In this document: positions 10,745 to 22,152 of the stretch, piece by piece
Layout of the letters: the number at the start of each line of letters is the position of its first letter
How positions within the stretch are numbered: position 1 is the first letter of the stretch
Translations under genes and position numbers: made by a program
From: Tieghemiomyces parasiticus
Taxonomy: Eukaryota > Kickxellomycota > Dimargaritomycetes > Dimargaritales > Dimargaritaceae
Direction: 5' to 3'
DNA length: 64,000 nucleotides
Assembly (NCBI GenBank): GCA_027575765.1
Contig: JANBPT010000032.1
Location: 40,547 to 104,546 of the forward strand
Notes under the pieces: model-generated
What the model was told of the DNA's origin: nothing
Databases searched by the model: none
Seen by the model: only the letters and a program-made list of their open reading frames with translations

Positions 10745-12055
10745 ATGCTATTTTGTTTCAGGCGGGCGGGTGCCACCGCCGCTCTCCTAGTGTTTTTTTC
10801 CATCATCCCAACTGACGCTAACGTACCGCAGGTTGATTCCATGTTGCCCAGCGATTCTTCGACCTCAAGTCAGCGACAGCGCGTGACCTCGCGGTCGAAC
10901 AGGTTTTTCGAACGCCTCAAGCGCTTTACCAAACTCGGTTCCAAACCGGCGGTTAAATACTACAATACGGGTGTGCCCCAAGTTACCCCCGTCCAATTCG
11001 TCCCATTTTCCGACCAGATGTATCGTGCGGCCCTTCATTCTACGCTCAATGCTTACCTGGCTCTCCTTAAGGTTAACAGCTTCGAACGTCGCCACGGTCG
11101 TTCCCGCTTTGGTCACCAACCGCCAACTGTGGATCCTCCAGCAGCAAACGAGGTCGTGGTGCAGTATCCAACGATTTTGTCACTTGAGCGTGCGCCCAGG
11201 ACCGCTGATACCGAAGCGGAGCCGACCTTGGACCCACTCTACGTGAATCTAAGAGACAACCTCCAATTCCCCGCAAATGAGGGCCTGCTTTACAACTTCG
11301 CCGCCGAGGAAACTACCGACGCACTCTACGCGCACATTCTCAACCGCGCTCTGGTAGACCTAGAAGAGAAGAAACTGTACGGAGAACTCAGCGAGGGTAT
11401 TTCCGACGCGGCCCGCGACGAGCTAGCACCGTTTTTCCCTAGCAGTGACCATCCCGAGGCCGACGGGCCGGCCCTCGGATACGTTTACTTGCACCTCGTA
11501 CCTATGACCATCGTGTACTACATTCATCACGGCCGGTTCGACGTCCTCAGCACCCTACTCCTTAGGACATTCCCACTCGAACATAGCAGGCGCAAGTGGG
11601 TTTTAGCGTATTTCCAAGCCGTGTTCCTCGCCGCACTGATCCCCAGTAAGATGGACACACCTCGTATGGGGCGGGAAAGCGGTTTTATAGGTACACAAGA
11701 CATTAAGCTGCCGATTGCTCGCGCTAGCTTCCTGACCTTCTTCAAAAGTGTCCTGGAGTTCTATAAAGACCGTTCCACGCGGGATCAGCCTGAGTACCGT
11801 CAGATGGAAGACTGCTTACCGCAGGCTCAGAAGAAGCGGTACCAGCTCCTAACCTACACCCGGGAGGGGAAAATGTTGAAGGGCGCCCTGCAGTACCCGG
11901 TAGAACTACTCACATGTTTCCGTGCATTCAGCTTAGATCCTTACCTCTTCATCTCGGTGCCCATGCAACAGAGCCTATACGTACCCATCTACAGAGACGA
12001 GAAAGCATCCCCTATGGTGCCTGTCAAGTTCAGCGTGCTTCGTTCCGCCCAGTAG
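10745..12055 (+). CDS. Predicted secreted protein, unknown family
   Basis: A 436-residue single-exon protein I do not recognise. The N-terminus is a signal-peptide type sequence: basic residues (FRR) followed by a hydrophobic core (ATAALLVFFSIIP), with probable cleavage near residue 25. The remainder has no further membrane segment. A Ser/Arg-rich linker (about 35-65) precedes a mixed alpha/beta globular region rich in Tyr, Leu and Phe. It contains almost no cysteine after the leader, so it is not a cysteine-knit effector. The ATG is the first in frame after an AT-rich leader, and an AATAAA lies 29 bases past the stop. Codon usage resembles the neighbouring genes. It could be a lineage-specific secreted protein; a role in host or prey interaction would be speculation. 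Confidence 0.7.
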   Translation: MLFCFRRAGATAALLVFFSIIPTDANVPQVDSMLPSDSSTSSQRQRVTSRSNRFFERLKRFTKLGSKPAVKYYNTGVPQVTPVQFVPFSDQMYRAALHSTLNAYLALLKVNSFERRHGRSRFGHQPPTVDPPAANEVVVQYPTILSLERAPRTADTEAEPTLDPLYVNLRDNLQFPANEGLLYNFAAEETTDALYAHILNRALVDLEEKKLYGELSEGISDAARDELAPFFPSSDHPEADGPALGYVYLHLVPMTIVYYIHHGRFDVLSTLLLRTFPLEHSRRKWVLAYFQAVFLAALIPSKMDTPRMGRESGFIGTQDIKLPIARASFLTFFKSVLEFYKDRSTRDQPEYRQMEDCLPQAQKKRYQLLTYTREGKMLKGALQYPVELLTCFRAFSLDPYLFISVPMQQSLYVPIYRDEKASPMVPVKFSVLRSAQ

Positions 12056-12083
12056 TACATGGTTTGCGCTTATGTAATTCTTG

Positions 12084-12089
12084 AATAAA
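12084..12089 (+). terminator. Polyadenylation hexamer
   Basis: An AATAAA follows the stop codon of the secreted orphan gene by 28 bases, with TA-rich sequence around it. It is a plausible mRNA 3'-end signal. Confidence 0.5.
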
Positions 12090-12359
12090 CCATTATTCGA
12101 CCCGTATTAGCCGTTGTATACATCCACCCATTTAATGCTGCTTCAGAATAGGGGGTCCCCGTGACGGATCCCTCTCAAATGAAACGATGTTAAGAATCAA
12201 CATTCCGTATATGACCTCCTCCCCATCATACAACACACATGAGCAAAGTCAGACTGGGTGAGCTATTGTTGCCATGAGGAAAGGCCAGATGCAAAATATT
12301 ACCCGAGATAATACAAAGGTAAAGGCCATGGGAGGTGAGGGAAAGAGGGAGGGAGAGGC

Positions 12360-13389
12360 TCACTTGCGCAGGTCCAGGCGCATCGCGTAGGCATCCTCCC
12401 CATCGGCGTAATAGCCTGCCTCGATTTCATGTACGCTAAACTTGAGGTTATCGCGGTACAGATTGAGGGCAGCGATGTTGCCCCGGCGTACGTGGAGGGA
12501 AACATACTGGGCGTTGAACGCTTCGGCCATGGCCCGTTCTATCAAACCAGATGTGGAAGAGGTTACGAGCCGGAGGGGTGAGGGAAAGTCACTCAAGAAT
12601 ATTAACGGTGGGCCTGTAGGTATCCTCCGCTTAAGCGGATCCGAACATCAATACTGCTGTAATGTCGCGAATCGAGGGGTACTTACGGGATAGGCGCATG
12701 AGCTTCTCGGCTATACCCAGCCGACGGTACTTGCGCATGACGGAGAGTGACGTAATGTGGCCGTGTAGGGCATCAGACGGCTCCTCATCCCTGCCAAGGT
12801 CGGTCCGTGGAGAGGTGGTACGGATATGGATTAGTTAACTACAAGGATCTGTAAATGCAGAAGCCAGGCCTGTACTATAGAAAAAAATGGGAAATGACTA
12901 CTTACATCTTAGCGAGGACATAGCCGATTATCCGGCCCTTATCATCCTCGGCCACGAACGACAGTTGGGGCCAAGTGGCGATATGGTAAAGGTCTAGGTA
13001 AGGTAGGACACAGTTAAACGTGAGGGTGGAGATTAACGAACACAATCAGTTGTGGGCCTAAAGGCGCTGAACAACCTGGTTGACGTCGGAAGCTACGGGT
13101 GGGCAGCGAGGCTTATGCCCACTTGAACCGGGGGCGGCGCACTTACAGTACTTAAGCTGATAGTTCTCGGGCAAGTTGTGCAAGTTGCAGTTCTGCATGC
13201 CCAGTAAGTCCTGGGCCTAACCGAGGGAAAGAGGGGAGGGCCAGACAGGCAGTACATTCCAGGTGGGATCAGCAGGGTTAGGGGTGAAAAAAGCTGCGGC
13301 TAGAAATCCCGGTCGGACTTGCGCATGCGTCGTAGACATGCGATCCCCTCGACCAAAAAGGTACCTACCCGAGCTTGGCGAACGTTCAT
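12360..13389 (-). CDS. NAA10: N-alpha-acetyltransferase NatA catalytic subunit (Naa10/Ard1)
   Basis: Transfers acetyl from acetyl-CoA to nascent protein N-termini on the ribosome, together with Naa15 and Naa50. Five exons on the minus strand: 13369-13389, 13147-13210, 12906-12993, 12687-12790 and 12360-12538, all with GT-AG borders and continuous frame, giving 151 residues. Exon 1 encodes only MNVRQAR, the typical MNIR-A start of the family. Conserved blocks follow in order: [15 protein letters not shown] motif, [38 protein letters not shown] (the R-x-x-G-x-A acetyl-CoA loop), [17 protein letters not shown] and [15 protein letters not shown]. The product stops right after the catalytic domain, whereas human and yeast proteins (about 235) carry a disordered tail. 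The last codons (AA-GTGAGC) could also be a splice donor, so a missed 3' exon is possible. Confidence 0.92.
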
Positions 13390-14992
13390 GTTGCGAATCT
13401 GACGACGGTGGTGAAGAAGAGCGGTCGGAATCGGGCATGGAAATGAGGGCGATGAGGCGGACGCTATGATCACACCGGTCATAAAGGATACTCTGGGATC
13501 TCCATTCGGATGGCCATGAGCCTCCTACTTCCCTCTACAGCCTTACCTCGCGCGTGGAAGGATGGCACACAGAATAGTGGGGTCGGGCTTAGCCTCCCTA
13601 GATCCAGGGGGCCTACTGCATAGAGTGGGCCTCTGCGGGCTCCACCTAATACCGTGGCGCTCCTGACTACGTAGGCTGGCCGTTCAGCCAAGGTATTCCC
13701 TACTCCACTAGGTAGGTGACTGATGGGTATCAGTTCCCTTGTGGTCGCCAGGCCGTTAGTTAGTATGGCTACGCTACCACCCCTATAGGGACAGTAAACA
13801 AAGCAGGAGTGAAACAGAAATGATTGGTATTTATTTCCCGCGCCGCTTCATGGGCCGTAGGGTGGCGGATTAGTCGCTCACGTCCCAATCCTTGTTCATT
13901 GCTATTCACATTTTGGCGTACCGCTCGGGAATAGGGTCTCAGAACCCCATCCCCGCGCTGAATCCGCCACACTTAGGAGTAAAAGGGGGGCGGTTGTCCC
14001 GGCCAACCTGTAGAGGCGGGTGTAAGATTTTGAAACCCTGGGGGCGCCTCCGCCTCCGCCGTCAGCTGCAGCTTAAAATGGCGCCTTGACAACCTGTGTC
14101 TAGGAGTCAACCCCGCAAATTCAACTTGAGCATACGTTGAGCGCGGTGATCCCACAGCATAAGAACTCTAGAGGGTTGGTTGGTAATTTAACCTTCGCCT
14201 TAGTCTTGACGCCGATTAGCTTGGCTTATGAGAGGGTGGGAAGGGGAGCCATCGTCATCCTACCAGTTCCCACTCACTAATGTCGATGCGACTCGTGCCG
14301 GATCGGCGGGCCACGGTGTAAAGACAACTGGGGGGGGCGGGGTTGTGGGGGCTTTAAACACTGTCGTGTTTCTCACTGGGGTGAGCCAAGCCCTGCATCT
14401 CGGCAGCGCAGGACGGCTTCTTCTATACGGTGGAGGGGCTAGCCTACATCTTCCCATCGCTTGAATGACTATGGACACCAATCCCCAGCATCTTAGCCAG
14501 CGGCCATAGAGTGGTGGGCAGAACGAACATGAGACCACCGCCTCGGCAAAGCTGTGCGCCTGGAACGGAGTCAAATATTGGCGTGCCCCGCATTACCCGC
14601 ATATACATGGGGCTAATAGCGGGGAAGAAGTGGCGCCGTCCCTCCCGCACTATGCGGGCAGGAGTGACGGCTTCCTTGCCCTTCCTTCTCCCAACTGCGT
14701 ATATACCGCACCTGCTCGACACTCCAACTCCACTCTCCCCCACCCTCTCGTCCATCACTCCGATAGTAGGTGGTCTTCCCTGCCCGCGTCGGTAGTCGAG
14801 CAAACCTACCCCACGGCCTGGCCCCCCCCCTGGTATGTAGTGCATCTGCCTCTCCGGCCTCTATTAGACTTATCTACTCCCACCTTTTAGCATTTACTCC
14901 AACTTTCCCGGTCATCTACGCTTGTCCCCTTTCTACTGCTCGCCCAGTAGTGCAAGGTCGCACCCTCATCGCCCACGCGTGCTGCTGTGACC
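13390..14992. other. Divergent intergenic region, NAA10 to SEC1
   Basis: About 1.6 kb between divergently transcribed genes. The sequence is moderately GC-rich, with short C- and G-runs (for example 14329-14338 and 14821-14829). No coding exon, tRNA or repeat was recognised. The part next to SEC1 is CT-rich and probably its leader. Confidence 0.4.
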
Positions 14993-17900
14993 ATGAGCCA
15001 AAACCAGTTAAAAGACTTGCTTAAACACAGTAAGTATGCAAAGACCACTGGGCACGCGCCCACCGCCCCGGCTAAGCGCTGCCGAGGCGGCCAAGTGGCT
15101 CGGCCACCGGGCCTGCCCGCTTTGACGTCCGACCCGGTCCGCACTGGTGGGTACTAATCTGCGGAACCCGTCTTTCGGCATGGGAGCGCGGACTGTACAC
15201 CATGGCTCACCGCACCACCTGCAACTCCCTTCGTCGTCGAACCGCCTCCCTTTCCAGAAATCCTCGGCGCCATCAAGAAGGCGGACGGCACTTCATACGC
15301 GCCCAAGGTCATCGCCGTCGACGACCGTAGCCTCAGTCTCCTCAACTCTTGCGTAAGCAATTCCGAAATATGTACCGGAGGCATCTCGGCCATTGTCCAC
15401 ATCAATGAGCCGGCTCGCCCGGCCCCGGGGTCCGAGGTCATCTACTTTGTCACCCCAAACCCGCAGGTCGTCAACCGTATCTGTCAGGATTTCAGTCCGC
15501 GGGGGAAACCCGCTAGCAAAGGTGCCCCGTCCTCGTCCGGTCTGCCTTATGTCGCCTGTCACATCCTCTTCACTTACGAACTGGATGATGGCTTATTCCG
15601 CCAGCTCACGGCTACCATCCCAACCAACTCCCTGAAGACCCTCAGCGAACTCTACGTCAACTTTCGCGTGTTTGAGCCGCTCGTTTTCCGCACCGAGAGT
15701 TCCCCACAGACCTTCTATAATTTGTTCTCGCCGCAGGTCCCGGAACGTGCCCCAACCGAAATGGAACACATGGCCCGCCAGATGGTTTCGCTGTGCGCCT
15801 CGATGCACATTAGTCCACTGATCCGGTACCACCAACCCGACGTGGAATTCAACACGTGCACCCTATCCCGCCAGCTGGCCATGCTGTTCCAGCTCGAGTT
15901 TGACAAGTTTCTGGCCAACCACAGCGACTTTGAGAAAACTACCGACGGCCAAACGGTGTTTTTGATCCTTGACCGGACGGTGGACCTGTTCACCCCTTTC
16001 CTCCACGAGTTTACATATCAGGCCATGGCTAATGACCTGCTTGACATCCAAAATGGCCGAGTGTACAAGTACGAAGCCGAGACAGGCCAGGGTAAGGTTG
16101 AGAAGGAGGCCATTCTGGATGAACGAGACGTGCTCTGGATGGAGTGCCGCCACAAACATATCGTCGACGTTAAAGAGATCCTGGACAAGCGGCAGGCGGA
16201 GCTCGAGAAGCAGAACCAGTTCATGACCAAGAAGAGGTAAGTACTCCCGATTTGGCCGGGGCGTTGTGACCTGTGGGGGGTCTCCGCGACAAATCTGGGC
16301 ATAGTACATATTTTCAAATCGCAACTTCTTACCGTAAAACATGGCCCATCTTATTTATCTACTCCCGCCCCTTACAGCGAGAAGACCAGCGTCAGCCACC
16401 TCCGGACGGTGGTTGGAAGTATGCGCGAATACGAAAAAGAACTGGGCATGTTTACTGCGCATCATACTATGATCCACGATTGTTTCGTCAAGTTCGGCCA
16501 GGACCGCCTACCCGATCTGGCCAACCTCGAGCAGGTATGTCGTTTTCTGTTTGCGTGTATGGTCTCGCAAGCGCAGAGCTTGGTACTGGACTGCCTATTA
16601 CAAGGCACTAATAGGTGCCTTTCCCAAAGTCATCGCACTTCTATTCTCACCTTCATTCCCAAACCTTTCCTTACCCTTTTGCTTACCCGATCAGATCCTG
16701 GTTACGGGCAAGACCGCCGAAGGCGAGGTGATGCGCAACCTCGAGATGGAAATGTTCCCCCTGCTCGACGACCCTTCCATCAGGTTAGTACGCCCCACGT
16801 TTCTATACTTTGCCTTGGCCAGGCGGCTTCATTCCTTGCTTGTCTGAATCTTTAGCCACCCAAGACACACTAACATACCTTTACTGTTTATTGCCCAACT
16901 CCACTCGTCGCTAGCGCCATGGACAAGTTGCGGCTCCTGCTGCTTCACTTCACCGCCAAAAACGGGCAGATCAGTAGCCTCGACCGCCAGAAACTGCTGC
17001 AAATCGCCAACCTTGGTGCGAAACACCGAGCGGCGGTCGAGAACTTGACGGCACTGGGGTTTCAGTTCGACAAGGCCCCACCGCCCTCCCAGCAGCCGGC
17101 AGAGGATAACTTGTTTGGTCGGCTCAAGCAGAGTTTCCGGGCGCGCACAGCAGCCGCCAACCCGCAGGACGAGGAGGCTTACAACTTGTCACGTTACGTC
17201 CCGCGTCTGAAGAAAGTCATCGAGGACCAGCTGTCTGGCCAGCTCGACAGCGCCGAGTACCCACTAGTCAAACCACCACGCGACCAGAGGGCCATGCAGT
17301 CGGCAGTACCCCGCAAGTCCCTTCGTACGGTCAAGGCGACCTGGGCCACCCCTTCTACACCGGGAGTGGCGACCGGGTCGGTGGGGGCTGGTATGAGTGG
17401 GTCCGATATGCGTCGACTACCTAGCCAGTCGACGGCGTCGGGTGGCCGTGTGGTAGTGTTCGTCGTGGGTGGTATCACCTACTCGGAGATGCGGTCCGTC
17501 TACGAACTCTCTTCGGCTTTCGGATGGGACGTGTTTCTGGGCAGCACCCACGTGTTTACCCCGCGCGAATTTCTCCACGAGCTGAGCCGCCTCGATGAGC
17601 AGTCCACGCAGGCCATTGCGCCCACCGGTGGAGGTACCCCTCAATCGGCGGCGGCGACAGCAGGCCCTCCCCCATCAACCCCCACGTCCCGTAAGGGGTT
17701 CTTTGCGTCGCGATTCGGCCACTCGCTGACTAAAGGCCGAGACCCGTCAGCTCCGCCAACCCGAGCGGATCAACCTGCGGCCTCCCCAGCCTCGTCGACC
17801 CACTCCTTGCCGCCCCATCTTAGCCACGACCGACGACAACCAGCTCCGCCGGCCATGAACCGATATGCCTCCTCACCTGACGTCAACCAATCATCACCGT

Positions 17901-18439
17901 CTTCCGCCCCTAGTATACGAACCGCCGCCCAGCGATCACCCATGTCAGCCCGCCTGCCGCCCTCTTCGAACGACTACCGTCGTGGTCCAGCTAGCGGTAG
18001 CAGCAGCGAGCACGGATCGTCAGCGTCCCTGAACCAGAGTTTCGGTCGTATGAACGTCCGGGATGACCTCTCCGGTCATGGTGGCGCCGACCCGGCTTAT
18101 CAGTCCTACCAATCGACATACTCTAGTAACGGCGGCAGTGGGCGGAGTGACGGTCGTGGCTACCATGCGAAGGTGGGTCAGACCCCAGCTGGCCCCCATG
18201 AATCACCCTCGCCGTACGCGGGTCGTCAGGCTTCACCAGCCCGCCCCCAACATCACCAACAGCCGTCATCATCAACCACATCCCTGTACCGCAGTTTGCC
18301 TGCGACCACTACACCCAACTCGTCATCCCCGTCCGCTCCGTCACGGCACACCCCTGCCGACGCAGCGTCCCTCCGCTCGAATCATCCTGTGCCGAGTATC
18401 GGCAATAAGAAGAGCGGCTTCCTCAACCGGTTTCGCTAG
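14993..18439 (+). CDS. SEC1: Sec1/Munc18-family exocytosis protein with long C-terminal tail
   Basis: Binds syntaxin-type SNARE complexes and promotes vesicle fusion at the plasma membrane. Five exons: 14993-15029, 15258-16236, 16378-16534, 16695-16783 and 16915-18439; the frame is continuous and gives 928 residues. Conserved order: KVIAVDDRSLSLLNSC, then an EVIYFVTPNPQVV strand, VFLILDRTVDLFTPFLHEFT, VLWMECRHKHIVDV, MREYEKELGMFTAHH, and finally VVVFVVGGITYSEMR and the LGSTHVFTP block (about 600-640), as in Munc18. A GTAAGC near 15350 is read through because the alignment to Munc18 is gap-free there. After about residue 660 a Ser/Pro/Gln-rich tail of some 270 residues ends in a basic aromatic motif (KKSGFLNRFR). 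Human Munc18-1 has about 594 residues and yeast Sec1 about 720. Confidence 0.9.
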
Positions 18440-18533
18440 CCCCCGGGGCGCTGCTATCGTGGCGAAAGTTGGTGTGGTTTTTTTTTGGAGACAGTGTATC
18501 ATGTGGGCTCGCCCTCCCCCCCTTTTTTGGATG

Positions 18534-18539
18534 AATAAA
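18534..18539 (+). terminator. Polyadenylation hexamer
   Basis: An AATAAA lies 95 bases after the SEC1 stop codon and is a plausible 3'-end signal for that transcript. Confidence 0.45.
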
Positions 18540-21331
18540 TCTGATGACTATTGTTTTGGCTAAGCGGACATTCGAAGCGTAAAAAAAAGAAGCATTCGCA
18601 GATGGCTGGGCCTGTCGCACTCTATACCTTTTGAAGATTAATCACCAACCCTCTCCCCCCAACGGGCCGTAAAATGACATGCCCAATGGCTTTAGGGTAG
18701 AACGGTAAGTGTATCTCTGCAGTTATCTCGGTCCCTTCCTTAACTAGCACCTAATTGGCACCGGTGGCGTTGTTTTGTGGTGCAGACTTAGCATTAGGAG
18801 TTCGCTGTCGGCCAGCTTCATCTCCACGACTAACCTATTACAACCATCTTGGGAGTCAACAACTCTACGGATACCGCACATTCTATTTTTAACAAAAAAT
18901 AACATTCGCCAAATAGACGAACCATGTGTAGTAGACAAAAACACTTGATTCAATCTGGTTTTGTTTGACATTACAGAAACATACTGGTCAGTGCACTTGA
19001 AAAATATTTTTAGAATGGATGAATACCAACAGAAAGGAACATTGGGTCAATTTCCTTGATTGGAAGGGCACGTAGGTCTGTGAATAGTTTGTCGACTGAA
19101 GGCCCACAGTGTTCCCATGGAATACGGAGAGCGTGGCTTAATGGGGTCCCCTCGCAACCTCTCTCTCTCTTTAAATAATAGTATAGTAGGGTCAAAGTAG
19201 CCTACTATCAGTGTCAGGCGGCGGGAGTGGCTTGCCAAGAATATGGTTTGATCGTCATACGGTTACCTTGACCTAACGAGTGATCATTCACCTTCACTGC
19301 GCTGTACGTGAGGGCATCAAGAGGGTATGCGACCAACTTGTATACCAAAATATAAGGGGAACCAGCTTGGTAGAGATCATTACCGCATACTCGTCGTCGC
19401 ACCCCTCGTTCTCTGTATGGTTCGGCCCCGACATGGCCAATTCTGAGACTACCTCAAGGTATGTGTGATGGGCGAAACCTGGCCTACATTTTCACACACA
19501 GACACTCACACATCGCTGCACCCATACACAAACATATCCGCTACCCTCCACCGACCATATCGGGGTTACAGTCATTCAGGCTGAAAACCTCTTTGTTTCC
19601 CCAAGTGACTGTATAAAGTAGCGGAATTTGGACGACCGGCATAGCCATTCAGGTCCGCAAGGAAGATAAATAAATACATAGTTCTAGTGAATACTAGCAG
19701 TATGGCGGCCAACAGTTTTCGTTAGTCGATTTCTTTCCCTTTCCGTCGCACATGGGAGTTAAATGTCCTCCCACCCGTCATCCCTCCGTGAGACTGGAAT
19801 GAGCGGGTAAATTCAGCCTTCCTGTGTGGCACCCTTGAGAATTTAAGTTGCTTAAATGAAACAACGTACCTGGCCATAAATAAAATAGATATCGCAATAC
19901 TACCACTCTATTTTTACCCTCATCGTACAAGCCAACCATTGCTTCCCCCTTCTAAGTCCCCCCCTCTCCATTCCCCGAAGAGATAGATATGTCCGCCCGA
20001 CAAGGCCATGTGGTGTTTGAGTAGGGAAGGGAGAAGGATGAATAATACCTACTAGATACCCTTCTTAGCGATAGCAAATAAACTTGGCTGCTTAGGTTCT
20101 GCTAGCTACAGTTCGGCAGGAAACTAATCAGCATCCTGAACTGTGCATGGCTGTTTTTCTAGTACCACAGAATATTAAGTTAAAAAAGAAAGGAAGAATG
20201 GGCTGGATAGTGGTGTACCTACTTCGGCTATACTGACGCAACTTGCGGTAAGCGCAACCGGTGTGAGGCATGGGGGTGGTTAGTGGTCATTGGTGCAAGG
20301 GGCTGGGAGGACCCTCTTCCCGTAAGCAGAGTGCTGGCGCGCAGTTTAGGGAAAGGGGACTAATAGCCGCCCGGGCAGTAATAATGACCACATTCCTGAA
20401 TATGCATTTTTTTCGTTTCGGATGCGCTGGCCATGTAACTATCCCCTACCCACCTACGGCTGGGCGAAACCTCTCCCCCCCTCGATGACGGTTTAACATG
20501 TCGTCTTCGCTTTTGACACCAGGTCACTACGGGGAATGGGAGGCAGGAGAGATTCATGCTTTAAGGATACGTGGTGTACACACGCCACTTACCCTTGTGG
20601 GCATTCCCACACCCGCACGCCAGCTACCTTCCCTTATTGGGCAATGCTTGAAACCCACTCCAACTTCGGCGGTGTATAGTAACCAAATGAGTTGGCTGGC
20701 TGGCCAATACTTGGGCGGATCCGAATGACCGTCATTTCCTTGTCGATCACGAGGATGGACGAGAAAGAGAGATTCCCCGAACGTCATCGGCCCAGGGCTG
20801 GGCGAGGATAGCCTGCCTTAATCACCCGGTACCGGATGGGCCAATTGATATGACGACCAGGACGGCGGCACCAATGATTTGACCATTTACAATGTTAATA
20901 TCAAGTCGCTACAAGGCAAGCCAGATCGAAGTGAAGAGTGGACATACGTGCAAGATGGAGGGCGGTCGAGTGCTGAGGATGATATCTTCGGCCCCGGCTC
21001 GATAGAGACGCCACCCATAATCACCGCCAACCGCTGGATGACCGGCCACGTCGTGCTCATGTTAAGCATCAGTGTGATAGACCCGTCGGGCTGTAGTTCT
21101 AGGGAAGGATGGACTGCAAAAAGAGCAGATAATCCGCTACGATCCATCATCTACATGGACTCTCAAGAAATCATAATCGAAGGGGAGGTCATTACAACCA
21201 GTTAGGAACGGTGTGATGTCCATAGTATCTTGCCCAAGCAGATGAAAGTCGATGGTAAAATCGGCAGTCCAGGATAGGTGGCGGGGCAGAGGCGCTGAAA
21301 ATAAATCCATGACACGATGGGGCCAGGGGGA

Positions 21332-21345
21332 GGGGGGGGGGGGGG
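21332..21345 (+). repeat. G14 homopolymer
   Basis: Fourteen uninterrupted G within a G-rich block from about 21319. It could form a quadruplex or be a slippage-prone tract. No gene is assigned there. Confidence 0.8.
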
Positions 21346-21876
21346 CAAACATATCGGAGGCGGAGGGTTGTATCTGCTCAGGTGGCAGCATCACTGTCAG
21401 CACCCTCATCCTTTTTTTTCCATATTTTATCCGCTCTATCGCGGCCCTGTAGTGGGCTTCGTGAGATTCATTCCAGAAATATACGAACGGTGTTCCCGGA
21501 GAGCGTCACTGCGAAATGCCCAGCTTCCCTTTTAGCCATCGCCCCTTGCCTACCTGACTGGGTGGGTCGTATTACCACATCCCCTGCTTTCGAGCCGCGG
21601 GGCGGGGGAAAAGAAAGATACTACACCCCGGCAGAAACTAGCGAAACCGACGCTCCACATGCCGTGGCGAAATGGCTTGACGTAGACAGACACGTCGGCA
21701 TTTGATAGCGGGCGGGGGAGAGGGAGACTAATGATGATCCGGCAAGGGGCCACATCTTGAGCGCAGTGTGGGAGAAGTTCGCGTATATTTTTATCCCCCT
21801 TGGGGGATAATGGTGACGTCCCTTCCCCACTGCTCTAATCACCCATACATCCCCCGTCTGCGATTACCCGCAACAC

Positions 21877-21885
21877 TTTATAAAT
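21877..21885 (+). promoter_or_regulatory. Possible TATA box upstream of kelch gene
   Basis: TTTATAAAT lies about 270 bases before the chosen start codon of the secreted kelch gene, on the coding strand and in a stretch without other genes. The distance is long but allows a 5' leader. This is inference only. Confidence 0.35.
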
Positions 21886-22152
21886 ACCCCTGTCTGCACA
21901 CTCAGCCTGACATCTTCATTGACTCCATTCGATTTCACAACCCCGTGCTAGAAGTCTACGGCGCCTACCCCTTTCTCAGTTATTGCTTTCCCGGAAAAGT
22001 GAGGTCACTATATAGCCCTGCCTCTGGCCCTCCCACTTCGTACCTATATTGACGACGTTGTGCATTAACCAGGCTGCTTGAGCCGCCCAGCTTCTTTGAG
22101 TCTTTACTTCTGCAAGCTTCACACACAGACGCATTTCATCGCCTGTTTTACC

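Larger units (their letters stand above)
18440..22152. other. Long gene-poor region
   Basis: 3.7 kb with no gene I can support. It contains an AATAAA at 18534-18539 after SEC1 and a 14-base G run at 21332-21345. A possible TATA box (TTTATAAATACC) lies near 21877-21888, about 270 bases upstream of the kelch gene. Two exon-like open segments on the minus strand (about 21140-21410 and 20945-21110) might belong to an unannotated spliced gene, but I could not connect them in frame with confidence. Confidence 0.45.

Noticed and set aside
15350..15355. GTAAGC splice-donor-like hexamer in SEC1 exon 2
   Set aside because: The translated sequence across it aligns without a gap to Munc18 (NSC...EVIYFVTP), so no intron is needed.
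22078..22152. Upstream extension of the kelch gene
   Set aside because: The extension starts at a TTG, not an ATG, and would bury the signal peptide. The ATG at 22153 is a better start.
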